DNA of 64,000 bases from Pseudoxanthomonas sp. X-1 (GTDB taxonomy: Bacteria > Pseudomonadota > Gammaproteobacteria > Xanthomonadales > Xanthomonadaceae). Where the stretch lies: positions 1,896,001-1,960,000 of the forward strand of contig NZ_CP083376.1 in the NCBI RefSeq assembly GCF_020042665.1, read 5' to 3'. The translations under genes were made by a program, and so were the position numbers. The notes beneath the pieces were generated by a model, which saw nothing but the letters and a program-made list of their open reading frames with translations, ran no database searches and was not told the DNA's origin. Below, piece after piece: positions 1 to 12,695 of the stretch. Every line of letters begins with the position of its first letter. Positions within the stretch are counted from its first letter, which is position 1.

Positions 1-121
1 CGATGACCTCCTGCGCCAGGTGATTGGGGCGCGAGGTGTCGGTGTACATGCCTGGCCGGCGCTTGACCGGGTCCAGGCCGGAGAGGACTTCGATGTCGGC
101 AGCGTTGTAACGGGTATTCAT
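1..121 (-). CDS. parE: DNA topoisomerase IV subunit B, N-terminal fragment
   Basis: Read on the minus strand from the ATG at 121, the first 40 codons begin MNTRYNAADIEVLSGLDPVK and continue with RRPGMYTDTSRPNHLAQEVI. That is the N-terminus of the GHKL ATPase subunit of topoisomerase IV; VLxGLxxVRxRPxMYxG is the family opening, and this version has YTD in place of the usual YIG. The enzyme relaxes and decatenates replicated chromosomes with ParC. The gene runs off the left edge of the window, so only the start is visible. It is divergent from glk, with about 180 bp between the two starts. Confidence 0.85.
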   Translation of the reverse strand, partial: MNTRYNAADIEVLSGLDPVKRRPGMYTDTSRPNHLAQEVI

Positions 122-252
122 TGAACTCGATCAGGTCGTGTGGGTGCCACGAAGGGCGGCAAGTGTGCGGTCTGGGGTCTGGATTTGCACGTTCGCGGCC
201 CGCGGCCGTGGCCGCGGGCGCCGCGGGCGCGTGGACCGGCCACGCTTGCCGA

Positions 253-258
253 TACAAT
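253..258 (+). promoter_or_regulatory. possible -10 box upstream of glk
   Basis: TACAAT lies about 47 nt upstream of the GTG start of glk, in an otherwise very GC-rich 180-bp divergent region shared with parE. No convincing -35 box is visible, so this rests on one hexamer. Confidence 0.3.
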
Positions 259-304
259 CGCCCGACAGCGGGTGCGACGCGCGCCATCGGTGAGGAGATT
301 GTCA

Positions 305-1336
305 GTGGTGCAAGTCGCCGCCCGTGAGACAGCGGGCGCCCTCGGCCAGTCCGGGATCCAACAGCTGATCGCCGCCGACGTCGGCGGCACCTACGCCCGC
401 CTGGGCCTGGTCGATCTGGCCCCCGGCGGTGCGCCGCGGCTGCGGTTGCACCGTCGCTATGCCGGCGCCGACTTCCCCAGCCTGGCCGCCGTGCTGCTGC
501 GCTTCGCCGAGGACGTGCGGGCCGAGGGCCACGATTGCCCGGCCTGCGCCGTGGTCGCCATCGCCGGCCTGCTGCAGGGCGACGAGCTGCTCAACGCCAA
601 TCTGCCCTGGCCGGTGTCCCTGGCCGACACCCGGCGGCAGGCCGGCCTTGAGCGGCTGCACCTGATCAACGATTTCCAGGCCCTGGCCTGGGCGCTGCCG
701 CACGTGGACGCCGACCAGTTCCGGCCGCTGGCGGGCGAGGCGGCCAGCAGCGTGCAGTTCCCTGCGCTGCTGCTGGGGCCCGGCACCGGGCTGGGCGCGG
801 CGCTGGCGATGCAGGGGCCGGAGGGATTCCGCGTCTGGCCCAGTGAGGCCGGGCATGCGGCGCTGGCCGCGGCCACCGACCTGGAGCTGGACGTGGTGCG
901 CGTGCTGCAGCGCCGTTTCGGCCACGTGGACAACGAGCGCGCGCTGTCGGGCACCGGCCTGATGCATCTGTACACCGCCCTGTGCGAACTGCGCGGCGCC
1001 ACGCCGGTGTTCGCCACCGCCGCCGAGCTGGTGGCCGCGGCCGAAGACCAGCGCGACGGGCTGGCGGTCGAGTGCCTGGACCTGTTCTGCCAGTGGCTGG
1101 GCAGCCTGGCCGGCGATCTGGCCATCACTTTCTGCGCGCGCTCGGTCTATCTGGCCGGCGGCCTGGCCGGGCATCTGGGCCAGCACCTGGAGGCCGGCGG
1201 CTTCATGCGCCGCTTCCACGACAAGGGCGTGCTGTCCAGCGCCCTGCGGCAGGTGCCGGTGGCGTGCATCGCGCACGGCCAACTGGGCATCATCGGCGCG
1301 GCCGCCTGGTGCGCGGCCCAGCCCGACCTCTTCTGA
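305..1336 (+). CDS. glk: glucokinase
   Basis: Phosphorylates glucose to glucose-6-phosphate with ATP in the cytoplasm. The protein carries the glucokinase/ROK-type phosphate motif ADVGGTYARLG near residue 25, then LNANLPWP, the substrate-site stretch LINDFQALAWALP and the nucleotide-site stretch LLGPGTGLGAAL. Two consecutive in-frame GTG codons (305, 308) follow a GAGGAG at 292-297. I chose 305 for spacing, which gives 343 residues, the usual length. The reading frame stays open upstream to 140 but without family similarity. The next gene starts 29 nt downstream, so co-transcription is possible but the functions are unrelated. Confidence 0.9.
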   Translation: MVQVAARETAGALGQSGIQQLIAADVGGTYARLGLVDLAPGGAPRLRLHRRYAGADFPSLAAVLLRFAEDVRAEGHDCPACAVVAIAGLLQGDELLNANLPWPVSLADTRRQAGLERLHLINDFQALAWALPHVDADQFRPLAGEAASSVQFPALLLGPGTGLGAALAMQGPEGFRVWPSEAGHAALAAATDLELDVVRVLQRRFGHVDNERALSGTGLMHLYTALCELRGATPVFATAAELVAAAEDQRDGLAVECLDLFCQWLGSLAGDLAITFCARSVYLAGGLAGHLGQHLEAGGFMRRFHDKGVLSSALRQVPVACIAHGQLGIIGAAAWCAAQPDLF

Positions 1337-1365
1337 CCCCACCGCCCCCACGACGGAGCCCTGCC

Positions 1366-2367
1366 ATGTCCACCCGCCGCACCTTCCTGCAGTCCTCGCT
1401 TCTGGTCGCCGGCGCGGCGGCGCTGCCGCGTGGCCTGGCCCAGGCCGGCGCCAGTGGCGCCAAGGTGGTCTCGACCTGGGACTTCGGCGTGCCGGCCAAC
1501 CAGGCCGCCTGGGCGGTGCTGGGCAAGGGCGGCAGCGCGATCGACGCGGTCGAGGCCGGCGCGCGCTGGGCCGAGACCGGGCAGTGCAATTCCACGGTGG
1601 GGCGCTGCGGCTATCCGGACCGCGACGGCCACGTGACCCTGGACGCCAGCATCATGAAGGGCGACGGCAGCTGCGGCTCGGTCGCGGCGATCGAGGGCAT
1701 CGACCACCCCATCTCGGTGGCGCGCCTGGTCATGGAGAAGACCCCGCACGTGATGCTGGTGGGCGCCGGTGCGCAGCAGTTCGCGGTCGAACAGGGCTTC
1801 ACCATGCGTGACCTGCGCACGCCCGAGGCCGAGAAGGCCTGGAAGGAATGGCTCAAGACCTCCAGGTACGCGCCGGAGATCAACGTCGAACGCCGCGGCC
1901 TGCCCGGCAACAAGGAAAACCACGACACCATCGGCATGCTGGCCATCGACGCCAGCGGCAAGCTGGCCGGCGCCTGCACCACCAGCGGCATGGCCTGGAA
2001 GATGCGCGGCCGGGTCGGCGACAGCCCGATCATCGGTGCCGGCCTGTACGTGGACAACGACGTCGGCGGCGCCACCGCCTCGGGCGTGGGCGAGGAGATG
2101 ATCCGCAACGCCGCCAGCTTCCTGGTGGTCGAACTGATGCGCCAGGGGCGCAGCCCGGCCGACGCCTGCCGCGAGGCCATCGAACGGGTGGTCGCCAAGC
2201 GCCCGGAGGCCAGCAAGACGCTGCAGGTGTGCTTCCTGGCGCTGAACAAGCACGGCGAGGTCGGCGCGTTCGCGCTGCACAAGGGCTTCGTCTACGCGGT
2301 CTGCGATGCCAGCAGGCAGGACGCGCTGCTGCCGTCGCCGTCGATCTACGCCACCGAGCAGACCTGA
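1366..2367 (+). CDS. N4-(beta-N-acetylglucosaminyl)-L-asparaginase, Tat-exported
   Basis: An Ntn-hydrolase of the glycosylasparaginase/isoaspartyl peptidase family (333 residues), which cleaves the GlcNAc-Asn linkage of glycopeptides. The N-terminus STRRTFLQSSLL is a twin-arginine signal followed by AGAAALPRGLAQA, so the enzyme should be folded before export to the periplasm. The autoprocessing nucleophile is expected at the Thr of NHDTIGMLAIDASG, around residue 188. The conserved SIMKGDG and the GGATASGVGEE glycine-rich segment also fit. Start codon at 1366. It sits between glk and cutC, separated from cutC by 5 nt, suggesting an operon. Confidence 0.88.
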   Translation: MSTRRTFLQSSLLVAGAAALPRGLAQAGASGAKVVSTWDFGVPANQAAWAVLGKGGSAIDAVEAGARWAETGQCNSTVGRCGYPDRDGHVTLDASIMKGDGSCGSVAAIEGIDHPISVARLVMEKTPHVMLVGAGAQQFAVEQGFTMRDLRTPEAEKAWKEWLKTSRYAPEINVERRGLPGNKENHDTIGMLAIDASGKLAGACTTSGMAWKMRGRVGDSPIIGAGLYVDNDVGGATASGVGEEMIRNAASFLVVELMRQGRSPADACREAIERVVAKRPEASKTLQVCFLALNKHGEVGAFALHKGFVYAVCDASRQDALLPSPSIYATEQT

Positions 2368-2372
2368 GCGGC

Positions 2373-3113
2373 ATGGCCGAGCGGGTGAAGCTGGAGATCG
2401 CGGCCAACGCGCTGGAATCGGCCCTGGCCGCGCAGGCCGGCGGCGCGGACCGGGTCGAGCTGTGCGAGAACCTGGGCGAGGGCGGCTGCACGCCGTCCTA
2501 CGGCACCCTGGCGCTGGCGCGCGAGCGGCTGTCGATCCCGCTGTACGCGCTGATCCGCCCGCGCGGCGGCGATTTCGTCTATTCGCCGGCCGAGTGGGAG
2601 GTGATGCGTCGCGACATCGCCCTGTGCGTGCGCCTGGGCTGCGACGGCGTGGTGATCGGCGCGCTGACCGCCGGGGGCGAGATCGACACGGAGGGCTGCG
2701 CCTCCCTGGTCGCCGCCGCCGGGCCACTGGGCGTGACCTTCCACCGCGCTTTCGACAGCGTGGGCGACCCCCAGAGCGCCCTGGAGCAGATCATCGCCCT
2801 GGGCTGCGAGCGCGTGCTGACCTCCGGCCAAGCCGCAGGCGCGCCGCAGGGCGCGGCGGCCATCGCCGCCGCCCGCGCGCAGGCGGCCGGGCGGCTGTCG
2901 GTAATGGCCGGGGCCGGCCTGACGCCGGACAACGTGGCCGAACTGGTGCGCCGCACCGGCGTGGCCGAGGTCCATGCCTCGGCTAAGGCCTTCCAGGCCG
3001 GGCAGCGCCATAGCGACCTGCCCGGGCTCGAGGGCGGCTACTGGCGGACCGACGCCGGCCAGGTGCGCGCCCTGCGCGCGCGCCTGGACGACATCGCCGC
3101 AAGCCGGGCCTGA
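2373..3113 (+). CDS. cutC: CutC family protein
   Basis: A TIM-barrel protein of the CutC family, historically linked to copper homeostasis, although its biochemical role is unsettled. The 246-residue protein shows the family signatures: LEIAANALESALAAQAGGADRVELCENLGEGG at residues 5-36, PLYALIRPRGGDFVYS, GVVIGALTAGGEID, TFHRAFDSVGDP and VMAGAGLTPDN. The ATG at 2373 is 5 nt after the stop of the preceding glycosylasparaginase gene. Length and motifs are intact. Confidence 0.88.
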   Translation: MAERVKLEIAANALESALAAQAGGADRVELCENLGEGGCTPSYGTLALARERLSIPLYALIRPRGGDFVYSPAEWEVMRRDIALCVRLGCDGVVIGALTAGGEIDTEGCASLVAAAGPLGVTFHRAFDSVGDPQSALEQIIALGCERVLTSGQAAGAPQGAAAIAAARAQAAGRLSVMAGAGLTPDNVAELVRRTGVAEVHASAKAFQAGQRHSDLPGLEGGYWRTDAGQVRALRARLDDIAASRA

Positions 3114-3229
3114 CCCGGCCCGCCCGCCGCATTCAGGCCTGGCTGAACAAGGCCGGCGTAGCCTTGTCGCGTCGTCCAGCTGCGCCTTCGCGCGGCGACG
3201 CACCCTGAAGGAACCTCACAGGAGGCCCC

Positions 3230-3481
3230 ATGAAAACCCGCACCGTCCTGCTGCTCGCCGGCGCCGTCGCCGCGCTGTTCACCGCCGCCCTGGCGCTGGC
3301 CCAGTCCGCCGCGCCCCAGGTCGAGGGCAAGCCCGCCAGCGCGGCCAAGTCCGAGGACACCCGCAGCGAGGCCGAGAAGCGCGCCGCGCGCCGTGCCGCC
3401 AACGAGGCGCGCATGAAGGGCCAGGACCAGCACGCCCCGGCCCCGAGCGAAGAAGAGGAAGAGGAAGCCCGCAAGCACTGA
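3230..3481 (+). CDS. small secreted protein with an acidic C-terminal tail
   Basis: An 83-residue protein of unknown function. A signal peptide MKTRTVLLLAGAVAALFTAA runs to a probable cleavage site after ALAQSA. The mature part of about 58 residues is highly charged: a lysine/arginine/alanine-rich helix (EAEKRAARRAANEARMKG) is followed by a run of six glutamates near the end. No cysteine or known domain is seen. The ribosome site AGGAGG lies about 6 nt before the ATG, and a perfect intrinsic terminator follows at once, so this looks like a real monocistronic gene. Confidence 0.7.
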   Translation: MKTRTVLLLAGAVAALFTAALALAQSAAPQVEGKPASAAKSEDTRSEAEKRAARRAANEARMKGQDQHAPAPSEEEEEEARKH

Positions 3482-3500
3482 TCCGTCCCCTTCCGCCGTC

Positions 3501-3536
3501 CGCCCGCGCCCCGCTCGTCGGGGCGCGGGCGTTTTT
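3501..3536 (+). terminator. intrinsic terminator
   Basis: A perfect 12-bp GC stem (3501-3512 with 3520-3531, 7-nt loop) is followed by TTTTT. It ends the small secreted protein gene 20 bp upstream. Confidence 0.9.
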
Positions 3537-3540
3537 GTAA

Positions 3541-5295
<1,755 letters not shown>

Positions 5296-5407
5296 AGGCA
5301 GGAACGGGCGGCCGGGAGCGAGGCACGAGCAGCAACTCGTTGCCCGGGCCCGTTTCCCGTTCCTCTCCGCGCGTTCCCGCTTCCTCTCACATCAAGCGAG
5401 ATTCCCG

Positions 5408-7790
<2,383 letters not shown>

Positions 7791-7840
7791 GGTGCGCGTG
7801 ATGGGCCGGCGCCGCTTCCACCCCACCTTCGGGGGCTGAC

Positions 7841-8227
7841 ATGGCCAAGTGGCGCTGGCTCTTGCTGGTGCTGGTGGGACTGCTGGCCTTCCTGCAGTAC
7901 CACCTGTGGTTCGGCCGCGGCAGCTCGGGCGAGGTGATCGCCATGAGGGCGCAGGTGGCCAGCCAGACCCGCGAGAACGAAGGCCTGCGCCAGCGCAACG
8001 CGGCGCTGGCCGCCGAGGTCGAGGACCTGAAGTCCGGCGAGGCGGCCGTGGAGGAACGCGCGCGCAGCGAGCTGGGCATGATCAAGCCCGGCGAGAAGTT
8101 CTATCGCGTGGTCGACACCGCGCCGGCGCAGGGCGATGCGCCGCTGCCCGCGCCGCCGTCGGCCCCGGCCGCCAGCGAACCGGCGCCGATTTCCGAAGAA
8201 GACGCCGCGCAGGCGGAGGGCAATTGA
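7841..8227 (+). CDS. ftsB: cell division protein FtsB
   Basis: A small bitopic divisome protein that forms a complex with FtsQ and FtsL. It has a short cytoplasmic start MAKWRW, one transmembrane helix [19 protein letters not shown] (about residues 7-25), then a periplasmic coiled coil ([29 protein letters not shown] is the heptad region) and the conserved [15 protein letters not shown]. After about residue 95 comes a Pro/Ala/Glu-rich, probably disordered tail, giving 128 residues in total. The stop overlaps the ispDF start by one base, so the two are translationally coupled. Confidence 0.92.
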   Translation: MAKWRWLLLVLVGLLAFLQYHLWFGRGSSGEVIAMRAQVASQTRENEGLRQRNAALAAEVEDLKSGEAAVEERARSELGMIKPGEKFYRVVDTAPAQGDAPLPAPPSAPAASEPAPISEEDAAQAEGN

Positions 8228-9507
8228 TGCGTGGGATCTGGGTGGTGATTCCCGCGGCCGGCCGCGGCACGCGCTTCGGCGGCGAGGTGCCCAAGCAGTA
8301 TCTGGAGGTCGGCGGGCAGTCGGTGCTGGCCTGGACCCTGGCCGCGCTGCTGGGCCATCCGCTGATCGAAGGCGCGGTGGTGGCGCTGTCGGCCGACGAT
8401 CCGTGGTGGCCTGGCTGGACCGCCTTCGGCGGCAAGCCGGTGCTGGCCTGCGTCGGCGGCGGCACGCGCGCGGCCTCGGTGCTGGCCGCGCTGCAGGCGC
8501 TGCCCGAGCACGTCCGTGCCGACGATTTCGTGCTGGTCCACGACGCGGCCCGGCCCAACCTGGCCGATGCCGATCTGGAGCGCCTGATCGAGCGCGGCCG
8601 CGAGGACCCGGTCGGCGCGCTGCTGGCCGCGCCGGTGCGCGACACGCTCAAGCGCGCCGGCGACGATGGCGGCGTGGATGCCACCGAGCCGCGCGAGCGG
8701 CTGTGGCGCGCGCTGACCCCGCAGATGTTCCGTCGCCTGCAGCTGACCCGCGCCCTGGACGAGGCCGCCGGCGCCGGCATCGAGGTCACCGACGAATCGA
8801 TGGCCATGGAGCGCCAGGGGCTGCGCCCGTTGCTGGTCGAGGGCAACGAGACCAACTTCAAGATCACCACGCCCGGGGATCTGGACCGGTTCGCATACAT
8901 CGTGAAGGCCGGAAGCGCCGGCGCCCCGATGCCGGATCTCCGGGACACCCCGGTACAGATGCCCAAGCAGCAACAGCAGGCATCGGACGTTGCACCGGCG
9001 CATCCCGCGCCCGAAGCGGGCGGTCTCGGCATCCGCATCGGACAGGGCTTCGACGTGCACGCCTTCGCGCCCGATGGCGATCACGTGATGCTGGGCGGCG
9101 TGCGCGTGGAGCACAGCCGCGGCGTGCTCGCGCACAGCGACGGCGATGTGGTGATCCATGCGCTGTGCGACGCCATCCTCGGCGCGCTGGCGCTGGGCGA
9201 CATCGGCCGCCACTTCCCGCCGACCGACCCGCGCTGGGAAGGCGCCGACAGCACGCAGTTCCTCGAGCACTGCGCCGGCCTGGCGCGCGCGCGCGGCTGG
9301 CAGGTGGGCAATGCCGATGTGACCGTGATGTGCGAGCGGCCCAAGGTCGGCCCACACGCGCTGGCCATGTGCACGCATCTGGCGCAGGTGCTGGGCGTGG
9401 CCGCCGATGCGGTCAGCGTCAAGGCCACCACGACCGAAAAGCTGGGCTTCACCGGGCGTGGCGAAGGCATCGCCGCGCAGGCGGTGGTGCTGCTGGTGAG
9501 GGCATGA
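8227..9507 (+). CDS. ispDF: bifunctional IspD-IspF (MEP cytidylyltransferase / MECDP synthase) fusion
   Basis: One open frame of 426 residues carries two non-consecutive enzymes of the MEP isoprenoid pathway. Residues 1-230 are IspD ([55 protein letters not shown]). Residues 269-426 are IspF ([12 protein letters not shown] with metal ligands Asp276 and His278, [46 protein letters not shown]). They are joined by a Gln/Pro/Ala-rich linker of about 40 residues with no stop. The middle enzyme, IspE, is not encoded here. ATG codons inside the linker (for example at 8929 and 8959) could allow a separate IspF, but no strong ribosome site is evident. Coupled to ftsB by a TGATG overlap. Confidence 0.93.
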   Translation: MRGIWVVIPAAGRGTRFGGEVPKQYLEVGGQSVLAWTLAALLGHPLIEGAVVALSADDPWWPGWTAFGGKPVLACVGGGTRAASVLAALQALPEHVRADDFVLVHDAARPNLADADLERLIERGREDPVGALLAAPVRDTLKRAGDDGGVDATEPRERLWRALTPQMFRRLQLTRALDEAAGAGIEVTDESMAMERQGLRPLLVEGNETNFKITTPGDLDRFAYIVKAGSAGAPMPDLRDTPVQMPKQQQQASDVAPAHPAPEAGGLGIRIGQGFDVHAFAPDGDHVMLGGVRVEHSRGVLAHSDGDVVIHALCDAILGALALGDIGRHFPPTDPRWEGADSTQFLEHCAGLARARGWQVGNADVTVMCERPKVGPHALAMCTHLAQVLGVAADAVSVKATTTEKLGFTGRGEGIAAQAVVLLVRA

Positions 9508-9598
9508 GCCGCTTGCGCCGTGCATCGCCGCCGCGGCCGTTCGCTGGACGGCGGCGGTCAGTCGCGCCCGGCCCGACGCGCGCCGCCGACGACAACGC

Positions 9599-10687
9599 AT
9601 GAACGCGTCGGCGCTTCCGCTTGCCTTCGGCGAGCCGGTGCTGGAGGCCGTGTTCCGCACCCAGCCGGAGGATTTCCAGGTCGACGAACGCGATGCCTTC
9701 GTCGCGCACGGCGAGGGCGAGCACCTGCTGCTGACCCTGCGCAAGCGCGGCCTCAACACGGCCGAGGTGGCGCGCACGCTGGCGCGCTGGGCGGGCATCG
9801 GTGAGGTGGGCATCGGCTACGCCGGACTGAAGGACCGCCACGCCGTCACCACCCAGCGCTTCAGCGTGCACCTGCCCAAGCGCGTGGCGCCCGATCTGGC
9901 CGCGCTGGCCACGCCCAACCTGGAAGTCGTCGCCTCGGCCTGGCACAACCGCAAGCTGCCGCGCGGCGCGCTGGAGGGCAATCGCTTCGCCCTGGTGCTG
10001 CGCCAGGTGCGCGGCGAGCGCGAGGCGATCGAGCGGCGCCTGGGCGAAATCGCCGCGCGCGGGCTGCCCAACTGGTTCGGCGAGCAGCGCTTCGGGCGCG
10101 GCGGCGGCAACGTCGCCCAGGCCCTGGAGATGTTCGGGCATGCCGGTCCGGCGCAGGAATCCGCCGCTGCCGGCGCGCGCGCTCCGAAAAAGCACGTCAG
10201 GCGCGAGCAGCGCTCGCTGCTGCTGTCGGCGGCGCGCTCGGAACTGTTCAATCGCGTGCTGACCGCGCGCGTGCTCGATGGCAGCTGGGAGCGTGGCCTG
10301 GAGGGCGAGGTCTGGATGTTGGCGGGCAGCCGCAGCGTGTTCGGGCCGGAGCCGTGGAGCGCCGCGCTGGCCGAGCGCCTGGCGGCGTTCGATATTCATC
10401 CCAGCGGCCCGCTGTGGGGCGAGGGGACGCCGCGCGTGGAAGGCGCCTGCGCCGCGCTGGAAACGCAGGTGCTCGGCGAAGGCGACGGGCCCGCACTGCG
10501 GGCCGGCCTGGAGGGCGCGCGCCTGAAGCAGGAGCGTCGCGCCCTGCGCCAGCGTGCCGGCGACCTGCAGTGGCACTGGCACGATGCCGGGACCCTGGAG
10601 CTGCGCTTCGAGCTGGCGCCGGGCAGCTACGCCACCGCCGTGCTGCACGAGCTGGGCCCGGTGCGCGAGCCCAATCGCATCGTCTGA
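9599..10687 (+). CDS. truD: tRNA pseudouridine(13) synthase
   Basis: Isomerises uridine 13 of tRNA(Glu). The 362-residue protein has the TruD opening ([12 protein letters not shown]), the catalytic Asp in the [14 protein letters not shown] motif near residue 80, [29 protein letters not shown] and the C-terminal [16 protein letters not shown]. The ATG at 9599 follows a 91-nt gap after ispDF. The context ispD-ispF-truD-surE is conserved in gammaproteobacteria, but here surE follows only after four inserted genes. Confidence 0.95.
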   Translation: MNASALPLAFGEPVLEAVFRTQPEDFQVDERDAFVAHGEGEHLLLTLRKRGLNTAEVARTLARWAGIGEVGIGYAGLKDRHAVTTQRFSVHLPKRVAPDLAALATPNLEVVASAWHNRKLPRGALEGNRFALVLRQVRGEREAIERRLGEIAARGLPNWFGEQRFGRGGGNVAQALEMFGHAGPAQESAAAGARAPKKHVRREQRSLLLSAARSELFNRVLTARVLDGSWERGLEGEVWMLAGSRSVFGPEPWSAALAERLAAFDIHPSGPLWGEGTPRVEGACAALETQVLGEGDGPALRAGLEGARLKQERRALRQRAGDLQWHWHDAGTLELRFELAPGSYATAVLHELGPVREPNRIV

Positions 10688-10711
10688 GCGCCGTGCGTCG
10701 TCTCCGCCGCA

Positions 10712-11410
10712 TCAGGTCTGGCCCGGTGGCGCCTGGCTGGCCTGGGCGGAGGCGAGGGCCTCGGCCTGCTGCGCCTGCCGGAAGACCTCGGCCTGCGCCT
10801 CGAAGGCGCGTTGGAAAGCCGGCCGCGCGGTGCCACGCGCCAGGTATTCGACCAGGTTGGGATGCGCCTCCAGCAGCGGCGTGCCCTGCACCCGCAGCAG
10901 CACGCTGAGCATCAGCAGGTTGCCAGCGCTGAATTCGCCGTCGAGCCACGGGCTTTGGCCCAGATGAAGGGACAGCTCGCCCAGGCGCTGGCGTACGCGC
11001 TTGTCCAGCGTCTCCAGACGCTCGGCGAACCACGGCGTCCGCTGTTCCAGCACCACGCACAGCGCACGCTCGAACACCGGCGGCTCGATCGTGTTGAGCG
11101 CGGCGAACATCCACGACACCGCGCGCATCCTGGCGTCGGGAGCCCCGGGCAGCAGGCCCGGATGGGTCCGAGCGATGTGCAGCACGATCGCGCCGGACTC
11201 GAACAGCACCAGCCCGTCCTGTTCGTAAGTGGGGATCTGGCCGAAAGGATGGAGCGCCCGATGCGCCGGCTGCTGCATCGCCTCGAAGGACAGCAGGCGC
11301 ACCGCGTAGGGCTGGCCGACTTCCTCCAGCGCCCAGCGCACGCGCATGTCGCGGGCCAGGCCACGCCCGCGGTCGGGCGAGCGTTCGAAGGCGGTGATCG
11401 TCGGATGCAT
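10712..11410 (-). CDS. glutathione S-transferase family protein
   Basis: A cytosolic GST-fold protein of 232 residues. The N-terminal thioredoxin-like domain includes RVRWALEEVGQPYAVRLLSFEAM, the cis-Pro region FGQIPTYEQDGLVLFESGAIVLHIA (residues about 54-78, with the conserved ES glutathione-contact pair) and is followed by an all-helical C-terminal domain ending in a Gln/Ala-rich tail. The exact substrate cannot be read. Start ATG at 11410 (MHPTITAFERSPD); the frame stays open upstream without similarity. It lies opposite to its neighbours between truD and the ParD-like gene, interrupting the usual truD-surE order. Confidence 0.85.
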   Translation of the reverse strand: MHPTITAFERSPDRGRGLARDMRVRWALEEVGQPYAVRLLSFEAMQQPAHRALHPFGQIPTYEQDGLVLFESGAIVLHIARTHPGLLPGAPDARMRAVSWMFAALNTIEPPVFERALCVVLEQRTPWFAERLETLDKRVRQRLGELSLHLGQSPWLDGEFSAGNLLMLSVLLRVQGTPLLEAHPNLVEYLARGTARPAFQRAFEAQAEVFRQAQQAEALASAQASQAPPGQT

Positions 11411-11449
11411 GGGAGGTCCTCGGTTCGAGATGGGTTGGAACGCTGAGTC

Positions 11450-11475
11450 GTCGTTCCCGCGAGAGCGGGGAACCC
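11450..11475. repeat. REP-like palindrome (CCCGC/GCGGG family), copy 1
   Basis: TTCCCGC and GCGGGGAA arms face each other around a short loop, flanked by GTCG and CCAGCGACG. The same unit recurs near 21.4, 21.5, 28.1 and 42.8 kb. It lies in the 267-bp gap between the GST gene and the ParD-like gene. Confidence 0.65.
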
Positions 11476-11631
11476 AGCGACGCTCCGCAGGCGCTGGGTC
11501 GCGCTGCAGCGCGCCGGGGTGGCGATTCCGCCGGGCACGGGCCTTCGTTGCCGGTCCCATGCCCCCACGACGGGCGAGGAGGCCACAGATCGACACGCCG
11601 GAACAGTGGGAGCGAGGTCAGTTGAGCTGAA

Positions 11632-11657
11632 TATACGATCCATATATGATGCGTATA
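11632..11657. promoter_or_regulatory. 26-bp AT-rich palindrome, probable operator of the ParD-like/map pair
   Basis: TATACG (11632-11637) and CGTATA (11652-11657) flank the self-complementary centre CATATATG (11641-11648), with 3-nt spacers on each side. The block is strikingly AT-rich in this genome and ends 20 bp before the ATG of the ParD-like gene. It fits a binding site for a dimeric ribbon-helix-helix protein such as the product of that gene, overlapping its promoter. Binding itself is inferred. Confidence 0.6.
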
Positions 11658-11677
11658 CTCCGAATCGAGCTAAGCCC

Positions 11678-11890
11678 ATGGGCATCGTCAACATCGACGA
11701 CGCGCTGCACGATCAGCTGCGCCGCGCCTGCGCCGTGACCAGCCGGTCCATCAATGCGCAGGCCAACTTCTGGATCAAGGTCGGCATGCTGTGCGAGATG
11801 CATCCGGACCTGAGCTTCCAGGAGATCGTCGCCAGGGAGCTGCGTGCCGCGGGCGTGCAGCCGCAGCCGTTGCGTTCGGGCCGGGCGTGA
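11678..11890 (+). CDS. ParD-like antitoxin-family protein
   Basis: A 70-residue protein. MGIVNIDDALHDQLRRACAVTSRSINAQANFWIKVG reads as a ribbon-helix-helix N-terminus: a beta strand with the start of an alpha helix, then a second helix with the SINAQANFWIKVG pattern of the ParD-like family (Pfam ParD_like). The rest, about residues 37-70, is a short helix (LSFQEIVARELR) and an Arg-rich end. It is followed not by a ParE toxin but by a methionine aminopeptidase gene whose GTG start overlaps its stop by 4 nt. A palindrome just upstream suggests autoregulation. I am fairly sure of the fold, not of toxin-antitoxin function. Confidence 0.75.
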   Translation: MGIVNIDDALHDQLRRACAVTSRSINAQANFWIKVGMLCEMHPDLSFQEIVARELRAAGVQPQPLRSGRA

Positions 11891-12663
11891 TCAAAAGCGC
11901 CGCCGAGATCGCGCTGATGGCGCAGGCCGGTGCGCTGCTGGCCGACGTGTTCCATGCGCTGGGCCAGCTGAAGCTGGAAGGCAGGAGCACGATGGCGCTC
12001 AACGACCTGGTCGAGCGCATGATCGTCGACGACCTGCGGGCCAGGCCGGCGAGCAAGGGCCAGTACGGCTTTCCCTACGTGTTGAATGCCTCGATCGACG
12101 ACGTGGTCTGCCATGGCATGCCTGCGGCCGAGGACGTGCTGCGCAGCGGTCAGATCGTCAACCTGGACATCACGCTGGAGAAGAACGGCTACATCGCCGA
12201 CTCCAGCACCACCTTTCTCGTCGGCGAAGTGGCCTATCCGGCGAGGCGGCTGGTGTCGGCCACCTACAACGCGATGTGGAAGGGCATTGCGGCCGTGCGC
12301 CCCGGTGCGCGCCTGGGCGACGTCGGCCACGCCATCGCGCGCTACGCCCGCGCGCAGGGCTACAGCGTGGTCAAGGAATACTGCGGGCACGGGATCGGTC
12401 GCCAGATGCACGAAGATCCACAGGTCCTGCACTACGGCCGGCCGGGCACCGGCCTCGAACTCGAGGAAGGCATGGTGTTCACCATCGAGCCGATGCTCAA
12501 CCAGGGCAAGGCCGCGATTCGTTCGGACCCGGAGCAGTGGCCGGTCTACACCCGCGACGGCAAGCTCTCGGCCCAGTTCGAACACACCGTCGCTGTCACC
12601 CGCACCGGGGTCAGGGTGCTGACGCTGCGGCCCGGTGAAACGCCGCAGTGCGCGGTCGGATGA
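11887..12663 (+). CDS. map: type I methionine aminopeptidase paired with a ParD-like protein
   Basis: Removes N-terminal Met from nascent proteins. The 258-residue protein keeps the complete pita-bread metal site: Asp94 (VNLDITLE), Asp105 (IADSSTTF), His168 (CGHGIG), Glu201 (FTIEPM) and Glu232 (QFEHT). The spacing equals that of the E. coli enzyme shifted by three residues, and the substrate His is in VVCHGMP. GTG start at 11887, overlapping the ParD-like stop (GTGA), so the two are translationally coupled. The housekeeping map gene usually lies by rpsB, so this is probably a second, specialised copy. That is inferred from context only. Confidence 0.92.
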   Translation: MIKSAAEIALMAQAGALLADVFHALGQLKLEGRSTMALNDLVERMIVDDLRARPASKGQYGFPYVLNASIDDVVCHGMPAAEDVLRSGQIVNLDITLEKNGYIADSSTTFLVGEVAYPARRLVSATYNAMWKGIAAVRPGARLGDVGHAIARYARAQGYSVVKEYCGHGIGRQMHEDPQVLHYGRPGTGLELEEGMVFTIEPMLNQGKAAIRSDPEQWPVYTRDGKLSAQFEHTVAVTRTGVRVLTLRPGETPQCAVG

Positions 12664-12695
12664 TGGCGTGACCGCTGCGCCGTAGGCGGGTGACC

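Noticed and set aside
9504..9602. A 32-codon frame in the ispDF-truD gap with ATG overlapping the ispDF stop.
   Set aside because: Arg/Pro-rich composition like non-coding GC-rich sequence; its end overlaps the truD start by chance.
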